From NCBI RefSeq assembly GCF_024679095.1, contig NC_066520.1:17865831-17929830 (forward strand): a stretch of DNA of 64,000 nt. Reading direction: 5' to 3'. Source of the stretch: Eriocheir sinensis. Lineage: Eukaryota; Arthropoda; Malacostraca; Decapoda; Varunidae. Every line of letters starts with the position of its first letter. Position 1 is the first letter of the stretch. A program made the position numbers and the translations under genes. Below, piece by piece: positions 21,441-33,010 of the stretch. Under the pieces are notes generated by a model. That model was not told the origin of the DNA and ran no database searches. It worked only from the letters and a program-made list of their open reading frames with translations.

Positions 21441-22460
21441 TAGGAGGAGGAGGAGGAGGAGGAGGGGTTGGTGTTTGTGAGTAAGAGGAAGGACGGGATA
21501 CAGAACTCCTTTGCTTTAATCTAGTTGGAAGAGGAGGAGGAGGAGGAGGAGGAGGAGGAGTGGTGCTTGCGAGGAAGAGAAAGGAGGGAAGGGAGGGATC
21601 GTTTGAGTATGATGAGAAAAAAGGATGAGGAGGAGGAGGGGGAGAAGGAGGACATGAAGAAGAAGAAGAAGAAGAAGAAGAAGAAGAAGAAGAAGAAGAA
21701 GAAGAAAAAGAAGAAGAAGAAAACAACAAGAAGAGAAACAAGAAAACATGAATAAAAAGAGAGTAGAAAAACACAAGAAAAAAAAAGGCAAAGAAAAAAA
21801 AAAGATTAAATAATGAGAAAAACATCTAAACACGAGAAAAAAAAAGATCAGAAGATTACAGACACACAAAAATGGACGCACAACAACAACAACAACAACA
21901 CATAGAAAAAAACAAAACAAGAAAACATAAGCAGATGAAGATGCAGATGATAAAGAGAAGGAAGGAGAAGGAAGAAGGGGAGAAAAAGGAGATCTGAGGA
22001 GGAAGAGGAAGAAAAAGAGCAGAAGGAGGAAGAAGAGCAGAAAGAGGAGAAGGAGAAGGAGGTGGTGAAGTAGGGTTAGGAGGTGAAGGTGGAGATGGTC
22101 GAGGAGGAAGAGGTAGAAGAGGAGGAGTAGATGAAGGAGGTGAGGAAGAGGTGATGAAGAAGACGGGGAAGGAGATGAGTAGAAGAAGAAAGAGGAGGAG
22201 GAGGAGGAGGAGAAGAAGGAGGAGGAGAAGATGTGGATGAAAAAGACTAAGAAAAGAAGATGATGGTAGAGATGGAAAGAAAAACAAAAGAACCAGATAA
22301 TTTAAAACCCAGTGGAAGCGGCGCGGTGGAGGCGGTGGAAGAAGAGGAAGACGAGGAGGAAGAGGAGGAGATGGAGAAGGTGATGGAGGAGACTTATGAG
22401 GAGGCGAAGGTGGAGGCAGTGGAGGAGAAGGAAGAGGTGGAGAAGAGGTCAGAGGTGGAG
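21441..22460 (+). repeat. 1-kb purine tract: GGA, AAG, CAA
   Basis: GGA at 21441-21463 and 21527-21560, AAG at 21656-21722, A-rich sequence, CAA at 21880-21901, then GGA/GAA mosaic to 22460. Confidence 0.93.
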
Positions 22461-22527
22461 GACTTAAGCCTTCATTTGTATTCTCCTCTTCGGCTTAGTT
22501 CATGTAACGCAGAGACCCGATAGCGGC

Positions 22528-22530
<3 letters not shown>

Positions 22531-22577
<47 letters not shown>

Positions 22578-22602
22578 AACAACAACAACCACAAAAATCA
22601 TC

Positions 22603-22682
<80 letters not shown>
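22531..22682. repeat. (GA)n and (GT)n
   Basis: GA at 22531-22574, a CAA-like spacer, then GT at 22603-22681 (about 39 units). Confidence 0.97.
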
Positions 22683-22684
<2 letters not shown>

Positions 22685-22699
22685 ATTTAGTTCCACTCA

Positions 22700-22925
22700 G
22701 CTTCACATTCCCCCCCTCCTCCCCTCTTCTTCCCTCCCCCCTCCCCCTCCTCTTCCTTCCCCCCTTCTCCTCCCCGCTCCTCCTCCTCCACGGCTCCATA
22801 ATTCCCTCACTCCACCCTCCACTTCGACCCCTCCCTATTACCCCCCCTTCCCCCCACCCCCTCCCCCCTCCCCCCATTAGCAGCGGCCTTGATCCCTTCA
22901 CCACCCCCTCCTCCACCCTTTTTTT
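22700..22925 (+). repeat. C-rich pyrimidine tract
   Basis: CCTCC/CCCCT mosaic with few purines. Confidence 0.88.
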
Positions 22926-23150
22926 CCATCCTAATTTATTTATTGATTTATCGTTTTTTATTTTTATTTTTTTTACCTATAGCTACATGTTGAAACGTGT
23001 AGAGAGATTTTGTTGTTGTTGTTGTAATTTCCTGTTGTGTGTTTGTTTGCTTGTCTGTTTCGTTTGTCTTTTAACTTATATATATTTGGTGATTTTTTTT
23101 TTCTCTCATAATTTACTTGTCATTCGCTTTATTTTTCTGCTTCTCTGTCT
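22926..23150. other. T-rich unique sequence
   Basis: Includes a short TTG triplet patch near 23011-23025. No gene. Confidence 0.6.
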
Positions 23151-23151
23151 G

Positions 23152-23218
<67 letters not shown>
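23151..23218. repeat. (GT)n microsatellite
   Basis: About 31 GT units with one early C. Confidence 0.97.
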
Positions 23219-23220
<2 letters not shown>

Positions 23221-23864
23221 CGCGGTGTGGCCAAGCGTTAAATACACACACAAATGCTCAATCATCAAACTTTTTTCTATGATTTCTCTTTGCACTAACG
23301 TCATTTTCCGGTCGAGTGAAAGGCTTGGCGGGGGATTAATAGACCTTTAGAAAATCAATTTGTGCAACACCTCATTCGTCCTCTCTTCTGTTAATGCATC
23401 ACGAGGTAGGGATTATGTTCCGCTTGTCACCCTTCATATTAATTCGTACCATTCGTATTATCCTACCTTCGTATTATTTCGCAGTATTTCGTAGTACTTC
23501 AAGTCATTCGTATATCATTTTCCGTGTTATTTTGTTAATTTCGTATTATTTTGACTTGTGTTGACTTTCTTCATTCACGGAGTAATATTTAAATGAAGTG
23601 TATATAACATGAAGGTGGAACACATATAATTTAGGTAACCCACAAATGACGTCACACAAGCCTCGTATAAGTGAAACAAACACAGCAGATCAGGAAACGA
23701 AAGAGCATCGCGGCGTCTTGGTAGTATTTATAGCCACCGACTCTACTCCCTTTCTCCCTCTCTCTCCCTCACTCAGGCTCAAAAGGGGATCAAGAGGCCA
23801 CTTGAACTCCACGTAATGCCACGGCTTCTCAAACTTCTCAAACCTCAAGGACTTAGATTCCCTT
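23219..23864. other. unique AT-rich sequence
   Basis: Loose TTCGTATTATT-like words recur at 23440-23555. A perfect TGACGTCA (CREB/ATF-type palindrome) is at 23647-23654. No gene is attached to it. Confidence 0.5.
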
Positions 23865-24345
23865 AAAATAGAGAAGAAAATAAAAGATGTTGAAATGCTG
23901 TTAATATGAAAGAGAAAAAGGATGAAAAAGACGATAAGAAGATCAGAAAAGGTATTGAATCCGTTAATAAAGAGAATAAAATAAAAAGACGTTGAAATAC
24001 TGTTAGGATGGAAAGAAAGAGGATAAAAAAGACGGTAAAAGATAAAAAAAAATGTACTGAATCCCTAAAAATGAAGACGAGAATGAAAGAAAGACGTTGA
24101 AATGCTCTTAAAATGAAACGAAAGAAAAATAAGATAAGGTTGAAAAGAAAAAGGAAAGGTACTAAATGCATAAGAATAAAGAAGAAAATAAAGGAGGCGT
24201 TAAAATGTTAGTAAAATTAATAAAGGTGAGTACAAAAAATATAAGGATGAATAAAGAAAAGGTAGAATAAAGAAGAAAATAAAGAGACGTTGAAATGCTA
24301 AGAAAACGAAAAAAAGAAACAAAGATTAAAGAAGACGACGAAAAG
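23865..24345 (+). repeat. diverged ~105-bp tandem repeat
   Basis: GACGTTGAAATGCT and its variants recur at about 23887, 23988, 24091, 24196 and 24286, in an A/G-rich unit that also carries GAATCC and AGAAAATAAA. Confidence 0.85.
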
Positions 24346-24614
24346 AGAGAGAGAGAAAGAGAAGAAGGCACTCACTCAATCCGCTTCCCGTGAAAATCCG
24401 CTAAAAGGAACTATTAAAAAAAAGGAATCGAAACCCACTCAGGAGATGACTTGCACGAAGGAGGAGGATTGTCAGGGAGTGCGAGCGTTCTTTATAAGGG
24501 ATCGAAACCCATTACACGCTGTCAGGACTACACACGGGACAAAAGGGAGGAGGAGGAGGAGAGAGAGAGAGGGAAAAGGATAATAGGAAAACGAGGATAA
24601 ATGGGGTTGGATTC
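24346..24614. other. unique sequence
   Basis: Short GGA/GA patch at 24545-24572. No gene recognised. Confidence 0.55.
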
Positions 24615-25930
24615 TTCTGCTTTTTTTTTTTGTTGTTGTTGTTGCTGTTGGAAATTGCGTATCGTTGGAGTCTGATTCAACCTCACATTTTATCTTGTTT
24701 TTCATTCACTTTCTCTTACTTATTCTTTTCTTTTTCCTACTAATCCTTCTCTTCCTCCTCTTCCTTTTCGTCTTTCCCTAATTTAGATTCTCTTTTGTTT
24801 TATTGCTGTTAAAAATGCGTATCATTGGGGTCTGATTCAACTCCTTACTTCTTCTTTTTCTTTAATCTTCTCTTTCTTTTTCTTTCCTTTCTCCTCCTCC
24901 TCCTTCTTTTCCTTTTCGTCTTTCCTTCATTTCGATTCTCTTTTGTTTTATTGCTGTTGAAAAATGCGAACCGTTGGGGTCTGATTCAACTCCTTATTTT
25001 TTTTCTTTTTCTTTCGTCTTCTCTTTCTTTTTCTTTCCTTTCTCCTCTTTCTCTTCCTCATTCCCCTTTCGTCATATCTCTCGTTTTCTTTCTCTTATTT
25101 CGATTCTCTTTTGTTTTCTTGGCTGCTGAAACACCCCATTCTTTCTGTTCGTTTACATTCATCTTCTCTTTCTTTTAATTTCCCTTCTCCTCCTTCTCTT
25201 CCTCATTTTCCCTTTCGTCAAATCACTCGTTTTCTTTCTCTTACTTTGATTTTCTTTTGTTTTTTTGGCTGCTGAAAAACTCCATACTTTCTCTTCTTTT
25301 TTTTCTTTCATCTTCTCTTTCTTTTTCTTTCCTCCCTCCTTCTCTTTCTCTTCCTCTTTCTCCCTTTCGTCGTCATATCTCTCGTTTTCTTTCTCTTATT
25401 TCGATTTTCTTTTGTTTTTTGGCCGCTGAAAACCCCATACTTTCTCTTCTTTTACATTTATCTTCTTTTACTTTTTCTTTCCTTTCTCCTCCTCCTCTTC
25501 CTCATTTTCCTTTTCGTCATAGCTATTGGTTTCTTATTCGTCTTTCGATTGTCTTTTGTTTTTTGGCTGTTGGAAAATGTCTGATTCATCTCATTTTCCT
25601 TTTCGTCATAGCTCTTGGTTTCTTATTCTTCTTTCGATTGTCTTTTGTTTTTTGGCTATTGAGACATATCTGATTCAACTCTATACTTTCTTTTACATTC
25701 ATTTTCTCTTTCTTTTCCTTTCCTTTCTCCTTCTCCTTCTCTTCCTCATTTTCCCTCTCGCCATAGCTCTTGGTTTCTTATTCTTCTTTCGATTGTCTTT
25801 TGTTTTTTAGCTGTTGGAAAATGTCTGATTCAACTCTATACTTTCTTTTACATTCATCTTCTCTTTCTTTTCCTTTCCTTTCTCCTCCTCCTTCTCTTCC
25901 TCCTTTTCCCTCTCGTCATAGCTCTCGTTT
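24615..25930 (+). repeat. pyrimidine-rich ~150-bp tandem array, about 9 units
   Basis: Each unit has a GCTGTTGAAAA or GCTGCTGAAA word, often followed by GTCTGATTCAACTC. A T/C-rich block follows, then TTTCGATT.TCTTTTGTTTT. Units begin near 24644, 24802, 24952, 25120, 25268, 25425, 25565, 25645 and 25808. The plus frames here (for example 24825-25178) reflect the array. Confidence 0.88.
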
Positions 25931-26218
25931 TCCTTCTCTTATGTTTCCTCTTCACTCCAGATCATCACTTATATAATATCGAGTGTTTTCTTTGCATTTT
26001 AATCAGAGTTGCAAAATTCCTCTCCAATATGTCTGTTCCGGATCTTCTTTCTGTTTATCGATTCTCTGAGAGGTTTACTTTTATATCAGTCTGTTTTCTT
26101 GGCTTGTAACGGTCTGTTGGTTTATCTCTCTGCATGTTTGTCTGTCTGTCTGTCTGTGTACACGGGCCGTTCATTCGCACACTTATAGGAGGTGGGCGGG
26201 TCCCGTAAGCTAGCAAAT

Positions 26219-26221
<3 letters not shown>
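25931..26221. other. unique sequence
   Basis: Contains a TCTG patch near 26139-26156. No gene recognised. Confidence 0.55.

Positions 26222-26289
<68 letters not shown>
26222..26289. repeat. (CT)n microsatellite
   Basis: About 34 CT units. Confidence 0.98.
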
Positions 26290-26292
<3 letters not shown>

Positions 26293-27349
26293 CCTTATTC
26301 TCCTCCTTCCTTCCTTATTTTCCCTTCTTTCCCCTTCTTCCTTTCCCTTTCTTTCCCTTCTTTTGTTATCATGTTTTCCCTTCTTATCCCTTCTTCTTAT
26401 ATTTTCCCTTCTTTCGTAATTAAGTTTCCTTCCATTTAACTTAACATACCCTCCCTCCCTCCCTCCCTTCCTCCCTCTCTCTTTCTTCTTCCAGGTATTT
26501 CTCCCTTATTAGAACAGACAGGTGAGGTACAATGTTCTAATTTAGGGAGTCATTACGGTACTATTAGAGAGAGACGAGAGGAAGGGAGGGAGGGAATAAG
26601 GGGGGTGGGGTGGAGGGAGAGAGAGATTGATGAGAGGAAGTGGATGAAGGGCATAATATAAGAAGGAAGTGAGGGACGATGAGAGAAAGAGGATGGGAGG
26701 AGTCGGTTGATAAATGATGTGGATGAGGATGGGGAGAGAGAGAGAGCGAGAGAGGGAGAGCGAGAGATAGTGAGAGAGAAAGAGAGAGATAGAGGTACGT
26801 TAAGTTAGGTAAATGGAAGAAAACAAGGTCAAAATAAAGGAAGACATGGAAGGAAGGAGAAGAAAAGGAATCAGATAGAAAGAAAAATATAGATAGAGAG
26901 AGAGAAAGAGACAGACAGACAGACAGACAGACAACATCAACTGCATTAAACACAAAGCAAGTACGTGTTAACAAAGGGAAGAAAACATTGAAAAGGAAAG
27001 AGACAATAAAAAGAATAAAAAAAGAATAAGGAGAAATCGAGATAAAAAAAAGAATGGGAAGATAGACAGAACAGAAGAGAATATAATGATAAACGGAGAG
27101 GTATAATAATACAAAGAATGCGAAGGTTGCAGATGAGAACGTGACTTTGGAAGCAACAAAAAAGAAAAAGAAAAAAAAAAGAATAAAGAAATCTGACAAT
27201 AATCCCAGTAAACAAAATGAAGTAATAGAATAAAAGAAATGAGAAAAGGGAAAAAAATTATTAAATGTCACGTCTATTTTTCTTTCTTTCTTTTTTTTTT
27301 GTCTGTCTGTATTGTTTGTATTTAATTGAATAAGTTTTTTTGTGTGTTT

Positions 27350-27352
<3 letters not shown>
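26290..27352. other. pyrimidine then purine tracts
   Basis: 26290-26500 is TTCC-rich, 26565-26930 is A/G-rich, 26940-27250 is A-rich. A 9-bp inverted repeat ATTAGAACA/TGTTCTAAT is at 26508-26541. No gene. Confidence 0.7.
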
Positions 27353-27397
<45 letters not shown>

Positions 27398-27443
27398 ACA
27401 TCCTCTCTCTTTTTCTTTCTCTTTCTTTCTTTCTTTCTTTCTC

Positions 27444-27474
<31 letters not shown>

Positions 27475-27539
27475 CTCTTTCTCTCTCTCAAACACCTTTT
27501 TTTAATTAGTACATTATTTTCTTTCTCTCTTTTCATTTG

Positions 27540-27570
<31 letters not shown>

Positions 27571-27615
27571 CTCAAACACCTTTTTTCAATTAGTACTACA
27601 TATTTTCTTCCTTTT
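27353..27615. repeat. (CT)n and (CTTT)n with ~100-bp duplication
   Basis: CT at 27353-27394, then CTTT units. CTCTCAAACACCTTTTTT followed by AATTAGTAC occurs near 27485 and 27571, so microsatellite plus flank was duplicated. Confidence 0.92.
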
Positions 27616-28073
27616 CTCACACGTTTCATGCTATTCTCTGCTTCTTTCAACGATTCCCTTCACGCCGTCCTAATGAAACGCGGCGCATGAAACAGCAAGA
27701 CTACGCTTCCCCGCAAAAGGTCAGAAGTAATAGTGAAAGCCTCATTGTCTCGCCTTGAAGATAAAAGTACAATTGGAGGCTTTAATTAATACCTTTGCTG
27801 GGCTGACTGATCTTTTCCAGTTTGTTCAGAGAGAAAGAGAGAGTGTGTGGGTAAAGAGTAGAAGTAATGCTAAAGATTCTATGAAATAATAATAATAAAC
27901 ACTGGTGGCGCCTGATCTTTCGTGTTTAAATATTTACCCGAGAAATATTTAAGAGTGCTACTAGTTAGAATATTCCCAAACTTTCAGAAAATTAAGTTAA
28001 AATCGAAAAAGAAAAAGTGAATTATGTGAGAGGGTGAAGTGTGGTAATGTGACCCCGTAGAATTATCTTAAAA
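27616..28073. other. unique sequence
   Basis: No feature recognised. Confidence 0.6.
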
Positions 28074-28144
28074 CAACAACAACAACAACAGCAACAACAT
28101 CAACAACAATAATTTCCATTACACCATTCCGCACTCGTTTTTTT

Positions 28145-28202
<58 letters not shown>

Positions 28203-28410
28203 CGTTTCTCCAGTCATGTCTTTTTATTTTGTGTCGTAAGAGATGTATGTATGTATGTATGTATGTATGTATGTATGTATGTATGTACCCGATGTGCTTT
28301 TTGGGTTATTTTTTCAAGGTTAAGATTAAAAGAAAGAATTATCAGACTTGTGTCCAAATGCCCGTCACCTGTTGCTCTTCACACCTGAGCTAGCTGACCC
28401 ACACACCTGT

Positions 28411-28466
<56 letters not shown>
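28074..28466. repeat. (CAA)n, (CT)n, (ATGT)n and (CA)n
   Basis: CAA at 28074-28108, CT at 28149-28199, ATGT at 28243-28287, CA at 28412-28466, separated by unique DNA. Confidence 0.96.
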
Positions 28467-28469
<3 letters not shown>

Positions 28470-28893
28470 CATCATCACGTCTTAATCAGAGCACCGTTAC
28501 CACATCTCGGCCGCTCGATGCACCTTTCCCACGCACTTGGCAACACTTCACGCCAACTTCTGCCCTTCCGTTTAACACCCTTGTAAAAAGACCTCCCCCC
28601 CTCCTCCCTCCTCACCCCTTCAGTCCCCCCTATAACGAGTCTTACCAATCCACACATCAATCTTTTTAGTCAGTCTTCAACATTTACTGACAGCAACTAA
28701 GTCCAACTCTTCATTTCTATATTCACGACCCCTTTCAATCTTCCCTTCCCTCTCCCTTTCCCCCCTCAGTCCCCTTGTTACTAGTCGAAACAGCAATCTC
28801 TTTATCCAGTCTTCAACATTAATACATTCACTTACTAACCTCCAGATTCGTTTCCACAAGCACGATTATCTCCCTTTGAAGTTGACTGTCTCA

Positions 28894-29119
28894 TTAACCC
28901 GGTAGCAGCGACGGGCCAAATTTATGGGTTTAACGTGTAGCAGCGACGGGCCCAATTTTTGTCATGAAAAAGACCCCCCAAAATAGATGATGCATAAGCT
29001 GATCACAAATGCGTTGATATATATTATGAAATGTTTTGTGTAAGTGATGATTTTTTCTCATTAATTCGCTCAGAGGGGCTTTTAATTAAGAAACATGATC
29101 CCTGCAGCTACCGGGTTAA
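28894..29119 (+). mobile_element. piggyBac-like MITE with TTAA duplication
   Basis: The left end TTAA-CCCGGTAGC (28894-28906) and right end GCTACCGGG-TTAA (29107-29119) are perfect inverted repeats inside TTAA sites. The interior is 218 bp without a frame, and has an internal duplication of GTAGCAGCGACGGGCC near 28903 and 28939. TTAA duplication and CCC-starting termini are typical of piggyBac-type elements. A related empty site with a single TTAA sits at 29716-29719. Confidence 0.8.
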
Positions 29120-29509
29120 TCTTCACACTAATCCTTCTTTCCCTCTCCCCCTTTCCTCCCTTAGTCCACTTTTAACTGGTCCAAACAGCAATCTTTATAC
29201 AATCCTAAACATTAATACATTCACTAACTAACCTCTACTATTCATTACCAAATTTATGATCCACCTCTCGAAGATGATGTCACTCTAATCTTCACATTAA
29301 TCCTCTGTTCCCCCTCCCCCTCCACTTTAGCTCCCCTATTACCAGTCGAAACAGCAATCTTTATTCAGTTTTCGATATTAACACATTACCTAACTAACCT
29401 TCAAAATCATCCTTTAATAACTTCCCTTTAACTAACCTCTACACATTATCTATTCTCCATTATTCACTTCCAAATTCACGATCCCCTCCTTAACTAAGCT
29501 CCCTTTATC

Positions 29510-29665
29510 TAACCTCTCTTTGACTTACCTCCCTTTAACTAACCTCCCTTTAACTAATCTCCCTTTAACTAACCTCCTTTTAACTAACCTCCCTTTAACT
29601 AACCTCCTATAAACTTACCTCCTTTAACTAACCTCCCTTTAACTAACCTCCCTATAACTAACCTC
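29510..29665 (+). repeat. 16-bp minisatellite
   Basis: TTTAACTAACCTCCC-type units repeat about nine times with small changes. Confidence 0.93.
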
Positions 29666-29752
29666 CACTATTCGTTTCCAAATTCATGATCCTCTCGTTC
29701 GTGTTGATTGGCTCATTAATCTTCTTGGGCCTTTAAATCTCTCCTATACCAC

Positions 29753-29753
<1 letters not shown>

Positions 29754-29783
<30 letters not shown>
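29754..29783. repeat. (CA)n microsatellite
   Basis: About 15 CA units. Confidence 0.97.
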
Positions 29784-29788
<5 letters not shown>

Positions 29789-30337
29789 ACTACTTCCCCA
29801 CTCCTTCTCCCCCACACACACTTTTAACGCATTCTTGGCACGCAATGTTACACCCGAAGGAATGAAGCGGTTACGATATTTTACTACGTCGACGTGTTGT
29901 GGCTGAGCTGGGTTCTGTTTTTACTTCCTTTTTGATTTTTACTTCACTTCCTCTGATTTCGTTTTATTCTTCTTATTTTTCTTTAGTTTTCTTGTTCGTG
30001 TTTTGTTTTTTTTGCTTACTTTTCTTCCAGTCCCGTTTTTTTATTTGTTTCTTTGTCTATTCCTTTTATTTGTGTTCTTTTTTATCATTTTCCACTCTCG
30101 TCTTTCCTTCCATTCCGTTCCTTTTACGTTCCTCTTCTCTATCAATGTTCTTTTTTACTCTCCATCACATTTAACTTTCTTCAATGTTTTCCTTCTTTTT
30201 CCTCCCGGCTTCGCTCTTACCTACCTACTTACCATACATACACACACACACACGCACACGCCCTCACCCACATGCCCCCCCCCCCCCCTCCAGCCCACAT
30301 ACACGCCACAACGATCAGATAACAAAACAACACTTAC
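29784..30337. other. T-rich sequence, CA patch, C-run
   Basis: 29910-30200 is T-rich. CA units lie at 30238-30262, and a run of about 13 C at 30273-30288. Plus-strand frames are Phe/Leu-rich. Downstream intron sequence if the next entry is real. Confidence 0.6.
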
Positions 30338-30428
30338 CAAAGACACGGAGCGGCCGCCGAGGTGACCATCTGGAACACTGCTGGTCTCGAGGGCTGAATG
30401 GACCGAGTGGAGGCTCTTCTTCGAGGAT
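30338..30428 (-). CDS. candidate internal exon, unknown protein
   Basis: On the minus strand GTGTTGTCTTTCAG precedes 30428, and GTAAGTG follows 30338: a good acceptor and a near-consensus donor around 91 bp. All frames are open. In the one matching the phase of the exon at 39134-39215 it reads SSKKSLHSVHSALETSS and ends GGRSVSL, giving 30 whole codons after one shared base, so it ends in phase 0. G+C is higher than in the flanking simple repeats. No family recognised. Confidence 0.5.
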
Positions 30429-30464
30429 CTGAAAGACAACACACGCCTTGGTCAGTGCCCGTAA

Positions 30465-30708
30465 TAGAAGAAGAAAGGAAGAAGAAGAAAAAGAAGAAGA
30501 GGAAGAGGAAGAGGAAGAGGAAGAGAAACAAGATGAAGATGAAGAAGAAGAAAAAAAAGAAGAAGTAGAAGAAAAAGAAGAAGAAAAAGAAGAAGATGAA
30601 GAAGAAAATGAAAAAAGAAAAAGAAAAAGAAAAAGAAGAAGAAGAAGAAGAAGAAGATGATGATGAAGAAGAAGAGGAAGAAAAAGAAGAGGAAGAAGAA
30701 AAGATTGA
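30465..30708 (+). repeat. (GAA)/(GGA) polypurine tract
   Basis: Nearly pure A/G triplets with T only in a few GAT codon-like positions. Confidence 0.95.
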
Positions 30709-30718
30709 GACCCAGGAC

Positions 30719-30952
30719 CCGAATTCTTGGACGCAGTCGACTCCCACAACAACCATTTCTTAAAGCCATAAAGAAAATAAGTAGCGTTCTCATGAGTTTT
30801 CTTCACATTGACGGTGCAGAAGTATCACTAGGCTCAAAACACTACCTACCATGGAAATACACACCACAACCTCCATAACTACACTCACCACAACCTCTAT
30901 GAAAGCCTTATCAAATTTGGGTGTGTTAGCCACGAAATGATTCGAGAATATG
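30719..30952 (-). mobile_element. TIR element family A, copy 3
   Basis: Reverse orientation and diverged. The minus strand reads AATTTGATAAGGCTTTCATA, GGTTGTG, GTATTTCCA, ACTTCTGCACCGTCAATGTG and AACTCATGAGAACGC, in the same order as copies 1 and 2. The outer word TATTCTCGAATCATTTC (30950-30934) matches the left end of copy 2. Confidence 0.6.
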
Positions 30953-31399
30953 GGCCCGGAGCGACAAGGGGCGAGAAAGAGATCACAAAATACCGTTAGT
31001 CCACATGTTAAAATAAAAACAGAAAAGGAAAGGAAGATATTGACAGTATAACATGTAAGGAGGAAAATAGAAAGAGGAAACGAAGAGGTTGAATAAAAAC
31101 GATGAAAGGAGAAGGAGGAAGAGAAGAACGTGGATGAAAATAGGAAAGATGTTGCAGGAAAGAATGTGCAAAAAGATGTAGAAGGAGGAGATGGAAAATA
31201 TATTAGAGATGAAAATGGTTAAAACGAAAATGGGAGACAGAGAAAAAAATATATCAAGCAAAAGAAAAAAATACAAATACATGATAAAAGTGGATGATTA
31301 TGAATAAATTAATATATATACGTGTAAAGAAAACGAGCCGCCAATATATAAAGGATAACTGAGCAATTTGTATTAATTAGATAGGCATGAATGACCACA

Positions 31400-31401
<2 letters not shown>
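30953..31401. other. A-rich unique sequence
   Basis: Purine-biased from 31010 to 31260. No gene. Confidence 0.6.

Positions 31402-31454
<53 letters not shown>
31402..31454. repeat. (CT)n microsatellite
   Basis: About 26 CT units; short CA runs follow at 31508-31529 and 31650-31668. Confidence 0.97.
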
Positions 31455-31456
<2 letters not shown>

Positions 31457-32063
31457 CTCCTACACTCTCTCCCTTTTAAGTGTAAAGAACCGCTACGTAT
31501 ACACAATGGACACACACACACACACACACCTTCACCTATACCTCCCCTAAACACACACGGAAAGAGAAAGAAAACAAAGAAATAGAACACAGAGGAAAAA
31601 AACAAAAAAATTAGGAAGGTCAGAATCAGGAAAAAAAAAGACATATATATACACACACACACACACAGTTTTGGGTCACGTGATTAGGGAGGGGCGGGAG
31701 GGAAGGGGGGATGGGGGGGGGGAAAGGTCTCCAGTCACCCGTATGTTTTTTCTTTATTTTTTTTTCAGTCAGTCCAAACACAATACGGTGATAAAGGTTC
31801 ATGTTTACGTCACACTGTACAAAAAAAAATATGAAAGGAGAGAAAGAAAATGGAAAGAAAAAGGAATGTAAATAAGGAAAAAAGACGAAAAAAGAAAGAA
31901 AAAGAAAAGAAATAAATAAAAAAGAGAAAAGAAAGACCAAGAAAAAGAAAAGGAAAGAAAAAGAAAGAAGAAAAAAAATCATGAAAAAAACAAAGAAAAA
32001 TAAAAGAAAATTGGAGAATTAAAATGAAAAAATATATATAACTGTGATGGTGGTAATGATAAG
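31455..32063. other. unique then A-rich sequence
   Basis: A G-rich patch lies at 31688-31725, and 31820-32030 is almost A/G only. No gene. Confidence 0.65.
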
Positions 32064-32260
32064 GAGGAGGAGGAGGAGGAGGAAAGAAGAGGAAGAGGAG
32101 GAGGAGGAGGAGGAGGAAAGAAGAGGAAGAGGAGGAGGAGGAGGAGGAGGAGGAAGAAGAGGTGGTGATTAGTGGTGTTAATGACTGGATGTTACTGTGG
32201 TTAGCGATGGTATATTGCCGGAGGAGGAGGAGGAGGAGGAGGAGGAGGAAGAGGAGGTGG
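32064..32260 (+). repeat. (GGA)n patches
   Basis: GGA triplets at 32064-32158, partly as a 44-bp unit repeated twice, and again at 32220-32262. Confidence 0.95.
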
Positions 32261-32399
32261 AGTGGGTGGTGGTGTACTAATAATTGTGGTGAGGCTGAAG
32301 GGAAGACAAAAAAAAAAAAAAAAAAAGAGGAGCTACATTGGAAAAACACGCATGGGAGGGGAATAGAAAGGAGGGAATTGTGAAACGTTAGCATCGAAA

Positions 32400-33010
32400 A
32401 CTTGAAAGGAGGAAGAGGAGGAAGAGAAGGAGGAGGAGGAGGAGGAGGAAGAGTAATAGGTGCAGTGGGAGGGAGGGGACATGAAGGAAGGAAGGAAAAG
32501 AAATTGAGTGGTGAAGAAGGCGACAGGAAAGGAGGAAGGAAGGAAGGATAGGAAGGAAGGAAGGTTGAAAGGAGGACGTGGAAAGGAAGAAGGGCATGTG
32601 AGGGGAGGAGGAAGAAATGAAATAAGGAAAGGAATATAGAGAAAAAAGAGAAAGGAAAGAAAAAACGAAGGAAGAGGGAGAAAGGAAGGTTGAAAGACGT
32701 ACATGGAAAGGGAGAAGAGACTGTGAAGGTGAATAGGAAAAGGAAATAAGGAAAGCAATATAAGGAAAAAAGAGGAAGGAAATAATGAAGAAAGGAAGGA
32801 AGGTTGAAGGACGCATATGAAAGAAAAAAGAGACAGTGAGGTGAGAAGAAAGGCAGAAAGGAAATAAAGAAAGAAAGAAAGGCAGATTGAAAGACTAATA
32901 TATGAATGAATGGAAAAACAAATAAGAATAGAAGAGGAAAGAAGGAAGTAAGGACTGAAGATATAGAGAGGAAAGAAAGGAAGGCAAGTTGAAAGACCAA
33001 TAAATGTAAA
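32400..33010 (+). repeat. purine-rich ~125-bp tandem array
   Basis: GGAAGGTTGAAAGACG-like words recur near 32561, 32688 and 32803, with weaker copies after that. Each is followed by GAAATAAGGAAAG and AGAGGAAAG-like blocks. The 439-codon minus-strand frame across it is low complexity. Confidence 0.82.

Larger units (their letters stand above)
28640..29730 (+). repeat. diverged tandem array interrupted by a MITE
   Basis: Units carry AACAGCAATCTTTAT-like, CATTAATACATTCACTAACTAACC-like and TCCCCTTTCCCCC-like blocks near 28650, 28790, 29165 and 29345. The related word AATTCATGATCC with CTCATTAATCTTC occurs near 29690. Period is irregular, roughly 135-180 bp after removing the insertion. Confidence 0.8.

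Noticed and set aside
23647..23654. CREB/ATF site TGACGTCA as a promoter element
   Set aside because: A single 8-bp palindrome is expected by chance about once per window of this size, and no gene start is nearby.
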